Positions 1 through 20,505 of a stretch of DNA of 64,000 nt are shown in pieces. The DNA lies in contig CM055110.1 of assembly GCA_029204225.1 (NCBI GenBank), positions 44,373,186 through 44,437,185 on the forward strand. The letters run 5' to 3'. Numbering within the stretch: the first letter of the stretch is position 1; every line of letters starts with the position of its first letter. The notes beneath the pieces are model-generated. The model worked only from the letters and a program-made list of their open reading frames with translations, had not been told where the DNA came from and did not search any database. Source of the stretch: Diphasiastrum complanatum (Eukaryota; Streptophyta; Lycopodiopsida; Lycopodiales; Lycopodiaceae). Made by a program: the position numbers and the translations under genes.

Positions 1-784
1 GGGATATTATCAGGTGTCTATGATAGCCATGCTTCCTTCATGTCAGATATTTTGTATGAGTCGTAGGAACGAGTATATCAATAAATAGAGAAAGAAATAT
101 TAGAAAGCATTCATTAGTGTAAGTACACATAAAGAAACTAGAGAATCTATGTATTAGTTGTTGTGATAACAACGATCATATCACAATCACATGCCCGAGA
201 ATGGCTCGCAGTACTAATGCGCTATGTGTTGTGATCCTGCTTTGTTGGCTACAAATTGAGTAATATCTCTACTTCTTGAATTGCTCTCACTCTCTCTAGT
301 GATCTCTGATTCTATGAATCAAATAGTTGATACAATGGAGTTCACATTAGGAACTCGATTCACGCTTCTATTGTTCTCTATCATTCATCAATCTTTGACT
401 GACTTACTCTAATTCTAATGTATCATTGTTCTATAATGTATAATATGTACATGAGTTACAGTGGTCGTGAAGATGACAATTGTACCGTTTAGTGTAAATT
501 GTGTAAGTAATAGTCATGAAATAGTGTAGTTACTGCATGGTAGTAGTTTGAACGGTGACATAGTTTGATTGGTAGTAGGATAGAACAAAGTAAGAGCTCT
601 CTTTTGAGTGGTGACAGTCAACAGTCAAGGGTGTTGAATGAGTCGAGTCGGTCGTTTCCCTTGAGTCAATGTCAATGGAGTCGAGTATGTCGAGTCAATC
701 CTGCTCTGCTTCAAAGGTTGTAGACTGTTATTGAGAGTGGATATTTACATGGTTTAGGAGTACTCGGGAGATTAAACTCTAACA
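1..784 (-). repeat. Partial 3' LTR of a copia fragment
   Basis: Read on the minus strand, a purine tract (aagggggag) lies just after the end of the copia pol fragment and is followed at 784 by tgttagag, the usual polypurine tract plus TG start of a copia 3' LTR. The LTR therefore runs from 784 towards position 1. Its inner end and any target duplication were not found, and it may leave the window. No open frame of note is present in it. Confidence 0.55.
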
Positions 785-797
785 CTCCCCCTTAAGC

Positions 798-1860
798 TTA
801 ACTCCTAGGATCTTGAATGAAGTTTAATATGGTTTCTAAGGCAATATACTTTTCCCTTGACAAAGGTTTTGTCAAAATGTTAGCCAACATAGTATCGGTA
901 TGACAGTAACTTAATTTGACATATTTGTTCAGAACTTTCTCTCTAAGAAAATAACATTGATCTTCAATATGCTTGGTTCTGGAGTGATTTTGTGGGTTCA
1001 GAGATAGAGCAATGCAGCTCTGATTGTCACAATGGAGTTTAGTTGGTTTGATTTGAGAGATCTTCACATCCATGAGCAATCTTCTGAGTCAGATAATCTC
1101 TTTTACAACAAAGGTGGCTGTGACATATTCGGACTCTGTGGAAGACAAAGAAATGCATTTTTACTTTCGACTATTCCATGAGATGGGTCCTCCTGTTATA
1201 AAGCATAAGTAGCCATAAGTAAATTTTTTAGTGTCCACATCTCCAAATCAATCAAAGTCGGAATAAGCGTGTAGAATTAGAGCATCCTCTATATCTCCAT
1301 TATAGCGCAAAGCATAGTGTTTCATGGCTTGAATGTACCTTAATGTTCTCAATAGAGCTCTCCAATGAGGCAGGCCAGGATTTCGACATATATTGCAATA
1401 GTGTGTTGACTGTAAAGGCTAGATCAGGTCGTGTGTAGATCATGGCATACATGATCGATCCAACTACGAACTGATAGGGGTATTTGCACATTTCCTTCTT
1501 CTCTGCTTCAGTATTTTGGCACATGTCCTATGATAATTTGAATCTTGGATCCATGGGCGAGTCTATCGACTTGCAGTGTTCCATGCATGTGGAGAAGGTA
1601 GTGCACTGGACTTAAATCGGTCATTTTGAATTCCTTCGATAATAGAGACTTTGTCTCTTCTGATTTGAATTGCCGATAATTAGAGAGTCATCAACGTATA
1701 GAGCTATTATAACATAGCTTGAGCCTCTGTGTTTGAGATAGACATTAGAGTCGGCATAATTTGAAGTAAAGTCATGTTGTAACAAGAATTGATTGATTCT
1801 AGCTCGTCAAAAGTTGATAGCCTTTTCTTGATGCTATCTAGCTCACGAAAATCTAATAGG
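798..1860 (-). pseudogene. Ty1/copia reverse transcriptase and RNase H remnant
   Basis: Minus-strand translation gives recognisable copia pol pieces in order. The reverse transcriptase catalytic box ALYVDDSLIIGN is encoded near 1680-1720. It is followed by the connection segment MYAMIYTRPDLAF (about 1430) and RNase H blocks STESEYVTAT (about 1130), LHCDNQSCIALS (about 1010) and ANILTKPLS (about 870). The pieces lie in different frames with several stops, so no enzyme can be made. The fingers of the reverse transcriptase and all of integrase and protease are absent; the RT remnant abuts gag directly, which indicates an internal deletion. The polypurine tract and LTR start follow at 784-795. 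Confidence 0.85.
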
Positions 1861-2248
1861 GCTCTACAATGCCACACAATGCATTGTGCACTAGCTCTAC
1901 ATCACATATGCACTCACCAATCGAATGCAATTCATCTCTCATTGTCTTGATTCTGGTCATATAAGTCTGAATGTGCTCCCCTTACTCCATTCGGGCACTA
2001 TTCAAGTTTGACTTCAAAAATATAATTCTTGATGGATTTGACATCTCGAACTACTCCTTCAGTACATCCCATGCATGTCTTGGCGTAACGGCATCACTGA
2101 TGTGGGTAATGATGTGTTCTTTCATTGACAAGTTGATGAAGGTTAATGCCCTCCTCATCTTTCTGTCAAACACTTGACAGTCTTCGCACTTGTGAGGACA
2201 TCCTACAATTCCTTCTCTATCAGAACGTTTTTCATCTTGAATTTCCAT
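1861..2248 (-). pseudogene. Copia gag (UBN2-like) fragment
   Basis: Minus-strand frames contain the helical gag core typical of copia elements. An open stretch at 2248-2051 includes KMRRALTFINLSMKEHI and PRHAWDVLKE. Downstream, in another frame, come LKSNLNSARME, a stop, then GEHIQTYMTRIKTMRDELH (about 1990-1920). No zinc knuckle or protease follows, because the sequence jumps straight to reverse transcriptase near 1860. It belongs to the same deleted element as the pol remnant. Confidence 0.75.
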
Positions 2249-4887
2249 ACTGCATAATTGGAAATTATGTCCAATTTGTTATTTTTGCTCGAAATGGACT
2301 CTCCCATGTTTGCCATCTCAAAGCTACCCAGAATTGCAACCGTAGGATAAAGGAGTATTCTCAACACAATGGCAATGTCAAAAGCTTGTTAAGATGAAGC
2401 ACAATCACATGACAACAAGACAAAAATCTTGATTTTTATCAAAGCACTTGACCTACTTCGACTATATCATACATGCATCAAGGAACTACTAGAAAGATCA
2501 AGATCTTGCTTAAAGCCTAAGATCAGGATGCAAGTAATCTTTGTGCCTTATAATGATTCATTTGATACTTTCATAGTACTCGTTTTGAAACTTATGAGTA
2601 CCAATTTGGTAAGTTGAATCACCTATCTATCAATATTCTGATTTTTTTTGTTTATAAGTTCAGGCTACATTTCTTGGTACTATCGGAGTCTCAATTATAG
2701 TATTGACTGAAATTTTCTTTTACATTTGAAAAACAAGTACTGCTTGTTTGAATCTCCAAAGTTCCTATTCATAAATTACAGATTTTCCATTCGGTACTTG
2801 AGACTACCAAATTTGGTACTATCGAAGTACCAATTTTGGTACATTTGTAACTATTTGAAATTGCACTTAAGTCTCAAAAATAGGTACTTCATGTGGATCT
2901 TTAACTCTGTATCCATCTTTAACACCTTTAATACCCCTTCACTCTTAAGCAAAAACTAAAAACCATCCAAGGAACACAAACTCTAACTTTAATAAACTCC
3001 ACCCATACCATCATTCATAGATCATGCTGGAATATGCATGTGAGCACATACTAGTAATGTTGCAAGGAGCACAAACCCTGACAGCAACTAATCTCCTGCC
3101 CTATTTGAAACTCAAAAATCATGCTGGAATATGATTGTGAACATTTACAAGCACCAGCATAGGATTTACAAGTTGAAGAATGCCTCGACCTTTCAACCTT
3201 CATCCCAATAAATCAGAAAGCTGTAACTGAAACTCCCACTCAAAAATGAAATAACCATTCAAATCTATGCATTATATTGTACATTGATTTTTTGTGTATG
3301 TAACATGTACAAAAATTAGTTGCAGCTTGTTTGATGTGAAAGTCAAACTAAGGATAACGATTTTCTCGGTTAATATTGAAAGTTAAAAGAACTGTTCCTG
3401 TAATTCTTTCCTGTCTTGAGGAGCTTCTAAGGATAGAAGCAGTTTAAGGAGGGAAGAATGTTATGGCCATATTCGGTTAAGGACCTGGAATAGTCCTAAT
3501 ATGGTAGACCGGCCCTCCAGTACTCAAGATTATTGGTCACGCTGAGATTTAATTCCATGTTGAGGCCTGTTTGTGACTAATTACCTTGAGAAGACCTAGA
3601 CACTCTAATTGAGACATATGGAGTATTGCATGTATGTGTGACGAATATAGGCAGGAGGATTGCATGAAGAGATGTGATCTCCTAGTTTATTCTTGTTGAC
3701 GTAAAGAATTTCGTTGAAGTTTTCACGCCAGACCTCACACTTATTTTGGACAAAAATATCTGTAGAAACAAAAGGTAAATATCAGACATTACCAAAAACT
3801 ACCCTCACAGTTTTAAAGGAGCATATAAACAATAAAATTGGTAAATAGTATCAAATATTGGTACATAGTAACAGAGGCAATAGGTACCAAACATTAAGAA
3901 TTGATATCCAAAATAGTTTGAAACAGTTTCAGCTTGGTGTTAAAATAGTACCAAACAATACTAAAATTTAGGCAATTGGTAATAACATAGTACAAAATAA
4001 CGAGTAGAAAGTCTGAAACACTCTTGGGTTGGTACTGACATAGTTTCAAAAAGTACCAAAAAAAGATTGATAATTTATTTTGCGGGTATTGCTGAATACA
4101 TTGTTCAATTGAGCTCATATGCTTTAACAATCCTGACATTGTTGTTGACAACGTGATAGCAAGTGTTAATGTGTAAAATTTTGAGCTACCTTTGGAAAAT
4201 CTTTGTTGCATTTCTTCATGGAAGCAGGTCTGCAGTATTTTCATGACCTTCAAATATCTCATGCTACTCCATATAATGATGTGCACTCCCGCTTCGGCTA
4301 GTTTCTTCAAAAAAAATCTTAGTCCTGTTATCTGGTCTAGAACGCTTTATCTTTTTAAGGGAGTAGAACTCTAATAACAGAGTATTGTCAAACAGATCTT
4401 CACCTGTCTTAGGTTCAAAAGTGTGCAGAGTTTCATCGGTACATAGAATAATATTACTAGTGTATATTGTACTTTGGCAAAAATTGTATTTATTTTTATA
4501 GATTTTGTAAGGGTTTTAAATTGTTGGAGATCTAGTTGTGAACCGATTTCTAAAGACAGCTAAAATGTGAGTGTGGGAGTAAAATGTTCTACATTTGTGA
4601 AAGTGGGTAATTGATCAAAGCTTTTATCGCATTTATCAAAAAACCATTGGTTGAACTGTAGATAAATTTGATTGTGAGCATGTTAAATAATTCATCCATG
4701 CCCTTAAGATATGAGGAGCCCTGAGGACCCCAAGGAAGAAAAGATGCATATAAGCCACCCAAAAAAAAGGAATAGAGAAGTGTAGGCAACAAGTCAAGAT
4801 TAGTGGGTGGAATGATGGCTGCTGGGTAGAGTGGTAATAAATTGAGCATCACTCTTGTTTTGCATTGTCAAACCCATCAATTTGTAT
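2249..4887. other. Non-coding stretch, GGTAC-rich in parts
   Basis: No coding region is supported here. Two parts (about 2570-2900 and 3830-4070) are rich in GGTAC and GTACC half-sites set in AT-rich sequence, for example tttggtactatcgaagtacc. Short ORFs on both strands show no family features and were left out. Confidence 0.5.
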
Positions 4888-4979
4888 ATATGTGTGTGTG
4901 TGTGTGTGGGTGTGTGTGTGTGGGTGTGTGTGTGTGTGTGAGTGAGAGAGAGTGTGTGTGTTTGTGTGTATGTATGTGT
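4888..4979 (+). repeat. (TG)n microsatellite with interruptions
   Basis: About 90 bases of TG repeat broken by short ggg, agagag and tatg interruptions. It creates Cys/Val-rich and His/Thr-rich ORFs on the two strands that are repeat artefacts. Confidence 0.95.
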
Positions 4980-6047
4980 ATTTCACGAGATTTGTTGAGT
5001 AGTTGCAGCCTGAATAGGGAGAGGAGGAGGAGGCGTGATGGTACTGGAGATTTGCTGAGTGTGTTCGGTGGATTCCTGATCAAAAGAGCGGCAGTGGGAC
5101 CTCTCAGCACTGAGCAGCCTGCTATCTCTTTTTGATCTTGTGTAGTCGGTTGGCTCAGGCTGCTATTTCTATGCAGAGCCGTGATAGAAGGCAATGCAAT
5201 CACTGAAGTCAAGCTGCTTGGGTCGGTTTGCTTTCTGACTCTGTCATGTGTAGCCATTGACTAATTGCATTGTACTTGTTTTCGATTATGATTTATGCCC
5301 GAAGAATTCTGACTGAGCAGCTGCTCCATGTATGCGTATATGTATATATAGATCTTTTTGTTCCGAATGCTTCTCCACTCTTCTCGCAGCTCATATTTTT
5401 AAAATATATACCACCTTCTCGAGTTCGTATATATTTCTGAAATATTTGGCTCATCTCTAGTGGTAAACGTGATTATATAATCGATGCATTTTTTATGTTA
5501 GAAACGTCAACTACATGTGAAAAGAATCAACAGAATCAATCCGGTACATACTTTGGGCTATGGTCGGTAGACACAGACGGTCTCAGGAAACTGAAGGGCC
5601 AGAAAAGTTGTTCCCTTTGATGTCGTTTGGCTTTTCGTATCAGAGTAACTAGCACTGCATGCACAAGGCTTTGATCGTATCCTGGTTTTGAATGCAGAGG
5701 ATGGCTGACCTCATTTACAGAAAACAGTTGCAGAAAATATAAATCTCTTCTTGGTTCTTATCTTTTTAGCAAGCGTAAACTTTAAAGTACGTCCCTTATG
5801 ATTTAAGACAAGGAGAAGTTGAAAGCATGGAGGTATAGAATTTCTGTTATCAGTCAAGAACAAGCTCCCTGCAAGCCCCATCTGTATGCAGCTCAATTGC
5901 CTGTTTCTAAGAATCAAAAGCTCTTAAAAAAAGCAGTTGGAATGTGTGAGCTGTTGATCCATTGCCTATATTATGGTCTGAACTTGTTTGATATCCAGGT
6001 TTAATATAGTGAATTGTTTTCACAAGCATAGTGGGTTTGCCGGTCAA
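4980..6047 (+). other. Region 5' of the phosphatase gene
   Basis: No coding exon was identified. This stretch must hold the promoter and 5' leader of the purple acid phosphatase gene that starts at 6048. An AT-rich run with tatatgtatatata lies near 5335-5350, and pyrimidine-AG acceptor-like sites occur near 5720 and 5998, so a leader intron is possible. None of these is certain. Confidence 0.3.
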
Positions 6048-15125
<9,078 letters not shown>

Positions 15126-16163
15126 AATCCAACCTCTCTTTTTTTTCTTCCAATGTCAATGGACCATAAGCGAGTTTCATGAGTTCTTATTTCAATTCAG
15201 CCCTCCATGCACCAACTACTTTTGGCATAGAAAATCTAGATTGCCTTTAAAGAGCTCAAGGTTTCAATTTGGATGGATTTGCTAATCAAGTATTAGCAAC
15301 TTGTCAACATGGCATAGTATCCTAAGATTGCCTGGTAGGATCCTATTAAAGAAATAAGTATTTATGGAGTCATTTTGCTTATATTAAAGATTTTCTCATA
15401 ACTAACAAGTTTTGGAGAAGATTTGGCATTGGTTCCATAACATGGTGAATATAATTTTAGTTGTGTGTGTGTGTGTGTGTGTGTGTGCACAAAGTCATAA
15501 AAGATTAGACAAAAACTTAAAAAGACCAAGAGCTATAGTTCATTGACACTTGCATTTGACAAGGATTGTGTTGAGATTGGTTTTATCTCAAATTAAAGTT
15601 TTTGTCCGTAGAGAATCACAATAAATTGAATATATCTCAATGTTAATTTAACAAAATATCTAAATTTGAAGGTTTAGAGAGAGCTATTGAAAAGGCCTAT
15701 TTAGAAAGAAAAATATAAAGAGATAATCTAACAAATTTGTGAGCTTATTGTGTTCAAGCATTTAATTTTTCAATAAAAAAATGAAAAAACAGTAAGAGTT
15801 TTCTTTCAAAAAAAAATTTATATGATTAGCCACGTTAAATTGCATCAATTCAAAATTAAACGGCATCTAGAAAGTTCATTTTTGACCTCTTTCTTACAAC
15901 TAAGCACATTACACCTTGGCATGTGGTCTACCAACTAATGTTCCTTACATTTCCTCTAATTAACTTTGAACTCAAATGCTTGAAGAGGTAACAACCACCA
16001 AGTGACTTCCCAGCTTGTTAACAAATATAAAAGTCTTAATTTTCAACAAAGAATTAGCCAATAGATAATGCCAATATTACGTAGCACTATAAACCATGGC
16101 AAATGCCTTTTGTTTTTTGATAGTATAGTTGTTCTTCGTGTCAAGTAGTTGTCTACATGTAAT
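15126..16163 (+). other. 3' flank of the phosphatase gene
   Basis: No gene seen. It starts with the 3' untranslated region of the phosphatase gene. A (GT)n run of about 26 bases lies at 15463-15487. The rest is AT-rich without recognisable structure. Confidence 0.4.
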
Positions 16164-16376
16164 TTATACTAGGTAATCCTTCTTACACTCTTTGGGCTTT
16201 GTTAAGACACTACCAATGGCATGCTTTAAAACTTTTGCATGAACATGACATACTATTGCCCAATTAGGAGGTCGTAGGATGGGAGTGAATACTAGAGTTT
16301 GTTTGGGCTTCTGAATATTGGTGGCCTTTGTGTCCATTTTGGGGTAACAATAAGGTGATAGATCGAACATAAACAA
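16164..16376 (-). pseudogene. Ty3/gypsy RNase H fragment
   Basis: Short minus-strand frame holding TPILRPPNWAIVCHVHAKV, KHAIGSVLTKP and KKDYLV. This is the start of the gypsy RNase H domain, where the family normally reads HVHxDAS-x-YAIGxVL. Here the first catalytic Asp is replaced (HVHAKV). The same block is found in the gypsy element near 62.1 kb. It is an isolated relic with no other domain around it. Confidence 0.7.
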
Positions 16377-16815
16377 TGCACAAAGGCCAATATGAATAGT
16401 AAAAATTAACCCATGAACACTAGAATTTCATGGATATTAGCAAGTCCATGTAGAGCTATTATTACTATGTTTTGTCCCACTTTTGTTGGAATGTCAAATT
16501 GCAAAGCAAGATGGCCTAGCACTATCCTACATTAGGTAGGGCCTATTGAATAAAAGATCCAATATGAAGTTATAGCCTTCATATGGAAATCTAAAATAAC
16601 AAAATTTAAGGCCATTCCACCTACTAACGAGGGGGCACTTGCCAAGCTACCATGTATAAGGAGCAAAGTTAGTAGGGCTCATTCTCTACATGGCCATGGA
16701 CACCTTGTTGTGAGTTGGCCCACTTCCCTTGCCTCTACCACTTCAAATGTGGAGCCTCGATGTCGTCTTGCGATGCCCTAAGTGTGAGCTCATACAAGGT
16801 GTGGCCACCCTCCAC
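16377..16815. other. No feature recognised
   Basis: About 440 bases between the gypsy relic and the reverse transcriptase pseudogene, without ORF or repeat structure that I can see. Confidence 0.3.
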
Positions 16816-18720
16816 CTAGGCCCTTCTTGTCCTTGACCTCTTGTGTAAGAATAGGTTGTTTATAATCTCATATAATCTTCCTCTCATGGAGCCATTATTT
16901 TGAAAAGCAAGAACAATGTTTTCGACCTCATTCATAAAAGTATCATGTTCGCTACAACAATACATGGCAGCAATAATTTGAGCGATAATAACTTTATATG
17001 AGTTCATAATCGGCCTATTGGCAGTTAAGTGTATATACTGGAAAAACGAAAACGGAAGTTCCCTTCGCTTGTCAAATTTTTTCATATGAAATTTACTTGA
17101 AAGAGAATCAAGGGTAGTGGTAATATTCAAAAAATTGACTGTATTCTCCGAAGCGTCTTCATTTTCTATGGTGAGGTACTCCAAGGGATAGATCCATAAG
17201 GCATTATCATTGACACGAGGTTGCTCCTTGTCTAGAAATACAAGAGCATCTGTATTGTTTATGAAACAAATATCATCAATATAACAGAAAGTATGCTTGA
17301 AGGCACGTAGGTATCACCTTTCCAAGTCTGGCAAGCCTTTTCATAAAATGTAATTCAAAGAATGACAGATACCAATTACACCATGTAGGGGAACAGGCAA
17401 AACCCATAGGAATACCACTAACATGTTTCCAAGTCCTGTTTCCTAATCTTACTTTGCAATTGTCAATCAGTATATCATTATATTGGCAAAGAGGTTCCAT
17501 GTCAATCACAGTCCAATTATTAGTTTGATAAGTAACCCATTATCAATCAAACTGCTTAAGGCTCGATTTCCATTGATAGGCAAGTTTTTTGTTTTTACAA
17601 GACTTGAATGCATACCCTATCATTCTCCGTATTATTATTTTTAGCCCATCAGGACCATTAAGATGAATATTTTCATAGCATTTCGCGATGTCAGTCGATC
17701 ACATCGAAGTGATTTTGTTAGGCACATTAAGATAAAATTTAGTAGATGAATCGCACTGCCAGAATAAGTTGGTATCCACATTTAGGATACTCCGGTATGA
17801 AGTTGTCTTAAGGCCTTCTCTCTCCATAAGGAGCGGAGTCAGCATACCAAGAGCTCCGAAAATAAACATGGCCACTTTAGAAAAATAGCAGTCATGTGCG
17901 TTTGTAATCCATCTGAACGCATTTTTATGTGCTTTGAAAGTACAAAGTAAGAAAGGTAATTCTTCTTTCCTATTAGAAAATCAGGTATTTTAGTAGTAAA
18001 AGTATCTTGGATCTCAATCATAGCCATGTCTAGTGTATTATCATTTTCTTTTGGAAACGGGGCAAAATCTGGACTCGACAATCTTTCTAAAACCAAATTT
18101 CTTACAAAATAGATGCACATAAAACATGGGTTATGTTGAGCCTTATCCACACCATTCACATATAGATTGGTAGTAATCCAATTACGCTCATCAATGGCAT
18201 TTGTAAGTTTTTCATTCATAATACTTTTTTCATGTAGCCACTTGGTATTTTTTTTAAAGTTTGTTACAGCATCTTTGCAAATCAAGGCATGTTCCATAAC
18301 AGTCTCATGATCAATATTTTGATAAGTAGGTAAAAAACTTGCCAATTCAAACCATCCACGATAAAGTTCTAAAGCTATCTCATTTATATTAGATTGGTGC
18401 AATGCGATGTGATTAAGTCCTTTGTTCAAGTCATTCTTTAAAACTTTGCTTCTAATAATTCCAATATCCATCGAGATAACATGCCCAAAAATTTCGGAAA
18501 TGAACTCTTTAAAACGTTCAGTGTAAGCGCAAGTACAAGGTGGAATGTTGTCAACATCGAAATCACAGAAAACTTGAAAGGGTTTATATCATTCATGCTT
18601 CAAATGTGGAAAGTAAGACCAACCAAACACGATAAGCTCAAAAGTCTCATCAATATGACCAAAAATCTGAAGGTTTCAGCATATAGTTGTTTAACATCAA
18701 TTCTCTCAAAGCATCTGTTA
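16816..18720 (-). pseudogene. Atypical (Penelope-like) reverse transcriptase, decayed
   Basis: Not copia, gypsy or a standard LINE. Minus-strand blocks in order: IPPCTCAYTERFKEF and GHVISMDIGII (about 18560-18470); a helical region ending KKNYLSYFVLSK; the fingers block AHKNAFRWITNAHDC (about 17930, after a frameshift); motif A STDIAKCYENIHL (about 17690); motif B GIPMGFACSPTWCNWYL (about 17410); motif C YIDDICF (17272-17283); then VNFLNITTT and DKRRELPF. This FLxI...DKR..LPF ending resembles Penelope-like and protist/algal enzymes. Breaks: stops at 17699-17701 and 17540-17545, and frameshifts near 17930 and 17290. Catalytic Asp residues are still encoded. No GIY-YIG endonuclease was recognised downstream. 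Assignment to a named clade is inference. Confidence 0.75.
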
Positions 18721-18836
18721 TAATAATGTAAATGCAAAAAAAAACTTCCCTCTGTCTCTTTTAACCACTAGTCGTTGTCTACCAGTATTGCTGACCTCCA
18801 ATATCCTTGTTTCTTCTAAATCCTCCTGCACATGGA

Positions 18837-20018
18837 TCAATCACGGTAAAAGTTCAGCTTTCCCATAGGAAGATCCCCATCTCCACCACCGCTTTGCCTC
18901 TCTTTGCCTTTGTTTGGAAAATACCTTCTTTTCATGTTATTGCCACTGTCTGATATGACTAAGCTTGGATTGTTCAGATTGAAGGAACCCGTTTTTTTGC
19001 TAGTATTTTGGAAGTATTTGTCTTGCAAGGTAGAGAAGCTAGGTTTTTTCAAAAGACGTTCAATTTCTCGAACGTTTTTAGCATCGCCAAGGTGTGCAAG
19101 GAGTTTAGCAGTAGGGTTAATAATAAGTTCAATGGCAGCATCAATCATGTATTGTCGGATATACAGAAAGACAATGTGGGACTTGACAACCTCTCTAGCA
19201 GGTTTATGCAACCAAAGGAAAAAGGTATTAAGCTGATTTTGCAAAGACGCACCAGGAAAGAAAATGGAAAGATGATTCATAATATACCAAATAGAGTGAT
19301 CAAACCATATGATAGAATAATTGTTTTTGCACTTATCACTGCATCTGCACTTAAAGAAGGGTCTTTTCCAGTTCCAGATTCTAGCTTGATGAAGGTTCAT
19401 TCTGTTAAAGCCAGTGTCAAAATGGCCTCTAGTTCTAGCCCCGGTCTGCTCAGAAGGACATCTTGAAGGTTCAAATCTGCTCATCTTGATAACAGTATCA
19501 AAGGCAATAGGAGTATCAAAAGAAGGATTCTCATGCAAAGCAGCAAGCTTGCATGCTTGGACTTCTACGTCAGTGAAATGAGCAAGAGCAATCCAGAGCT
19601 CAATAGAGATAGGTGCTAGGAAGTTGACAGAAGGAAGGCTCCAAAGTTTATAAGCAGTTTTTGCATATTTAAACTCAATGACACGACTAGGTACCAATGA
19701 TACTTGGTAGCTATTGGCTTGACAAAATTCAAAGGCAGATTGATTTCCCACATCACAGATTTCTTGTGAGAAAGACTCTAACTGAGAAGCACTGTCTTCA
19801 TCAAGGTCTTCGGTAAAAATTAACGGGTGAGGTGAAGTAGGAGCAATAGAAGGGACAAGAGTATCAATAGAGGATTCACCATTTTCTTTTTCCAGACAAG
19901 CAAATACTTTTCGAATATGCGTATTACAGAATTTTTCCTCAGCAGCAATTTGTTCAGCAGGTGGGTTGGCTGACCAATTAAAAGTATTTTGTTTTTGTTT
20001 TTTGTTTTTTTTTTTCAA
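18837..20018 (-). CDS. 393-aa ORF upstream of the atypical reverse transcriptase
   Basis: Uninterrupted minus-strand ORF that ends about 120 bases before the first recognisable reverse transcriptase block, on the same strand. It begins with a Lys-rich stretch (MKKKNKKQKQ) and an acidic linker. A helical middle follows (SIELWIALAHFTD; FLWLHKPAREVVKSH; DAAIELIINPTAKLLAHLG), and the tail is basic and Gly-rich (KGKERQSGGGDGD). A Cys cluster CRCSDKC near residue 224 is not a standard CCHC knuckle. I do not recognise a family; a gag-like or ORF1 role for the neighbouring element is suggested by position, length and basic tail. It is striking that it stays open next to a decayed partner. Confidence 0.5.
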   Translation of the reverse strand: MKKKNKKQKQNTFNWSANPPAEQIAAEEKFCNTHIRKVFACLEKENGESSIDTLVPSIAPTSPHPLIFTEDLDEDSASQLESFSQEICDVGNQSAFEFCQANSYQVSLVPSRVIEFKYAKTAYKLWSLPSVNFLAPISIELWIALAHFTDVEVQACKLAALHENPSFDTPIAFDTVIKMSRFEPSRCPSEQTGARTRGHFDTGFNRMNLHQARIWNWKRPFFKCRCSDKCKNNYSIIWFDHSIWYIMNHLSIFFPGASLQNQLNTFFLWLHKPAREVVKSHIVFLYIRQYMIDAAIELIINPTAKLLAHLGDAKNVREIERLLKKPSFSTLQDKYFQNTSKKTGSFNLNNPSLVISDSGNNMKRRYFPNKGKERQSGGGDGDLPMGKLNFYRD

Positions 20019-20487
20019 TGAATAATTTCAAGAGATTTTTTTAATGTTTTTGAATCTTATTTTCTAGTTTTTGAAAAATGGTTGAAGTAACCTTCACCCT
20101 TCAAACTGGAGTTGCTATGCATCAGGGCATATGCATTAGGGCAGTCTTGCTTGCAAGTTTATGAGGGTTAGGTCCAGAGAAACAAAATGTTATCAGCTTT
20201 GATGAAAATTTTGCATTTCTTCTTTACCAAATTGTATAAAAGTGGAGAATATTTTTTGTTTTTGATTTTTTTTTTCTCTATATTTTTTTGGCTTGCAAGA
20301 GGATCTTAGCACTAATGTATTGTCTCCCCTTCCCTACTCATCGTTCACAAGTGATTACAAGCAGACATTCCCATCAAAAGCACTCAAACCATCAAAATCT
20401 AATCCTCAAAGACAAAAAATGCAAATGCAAGCTAACATCCATCCAAGCATCACAATCATGCTAACAAATTGAAAATAATGGTGATTG

Positions 20488-20505
20488 CTCCCTGACAACA
20501 ATGCC
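20488..20505 (-). other. Possible decayed tRNA-Asp primer-binding site
   Basis: On the minus strand this reads TGGCATTGTTGTCAGGGA. The primer-binding site used by many plant gypsy elements is TGGCGCCGTTGCCGGGGA, so all five differences are C-to-T or G-to-A. It follows CCTACA (20516-20511), a plausible LTR end, and lies upstream of the 393-aa ORF. Inference from pattern only; no second LTR was found. Confidence 0.4.

Noticed and set aside
4842-5257. ORFs on both strands across the TG repeat (Cys/Val-rich and His/Thr-rich)
   Set aside because: Their length comes from the microsatellite; no family features and no splice signals.
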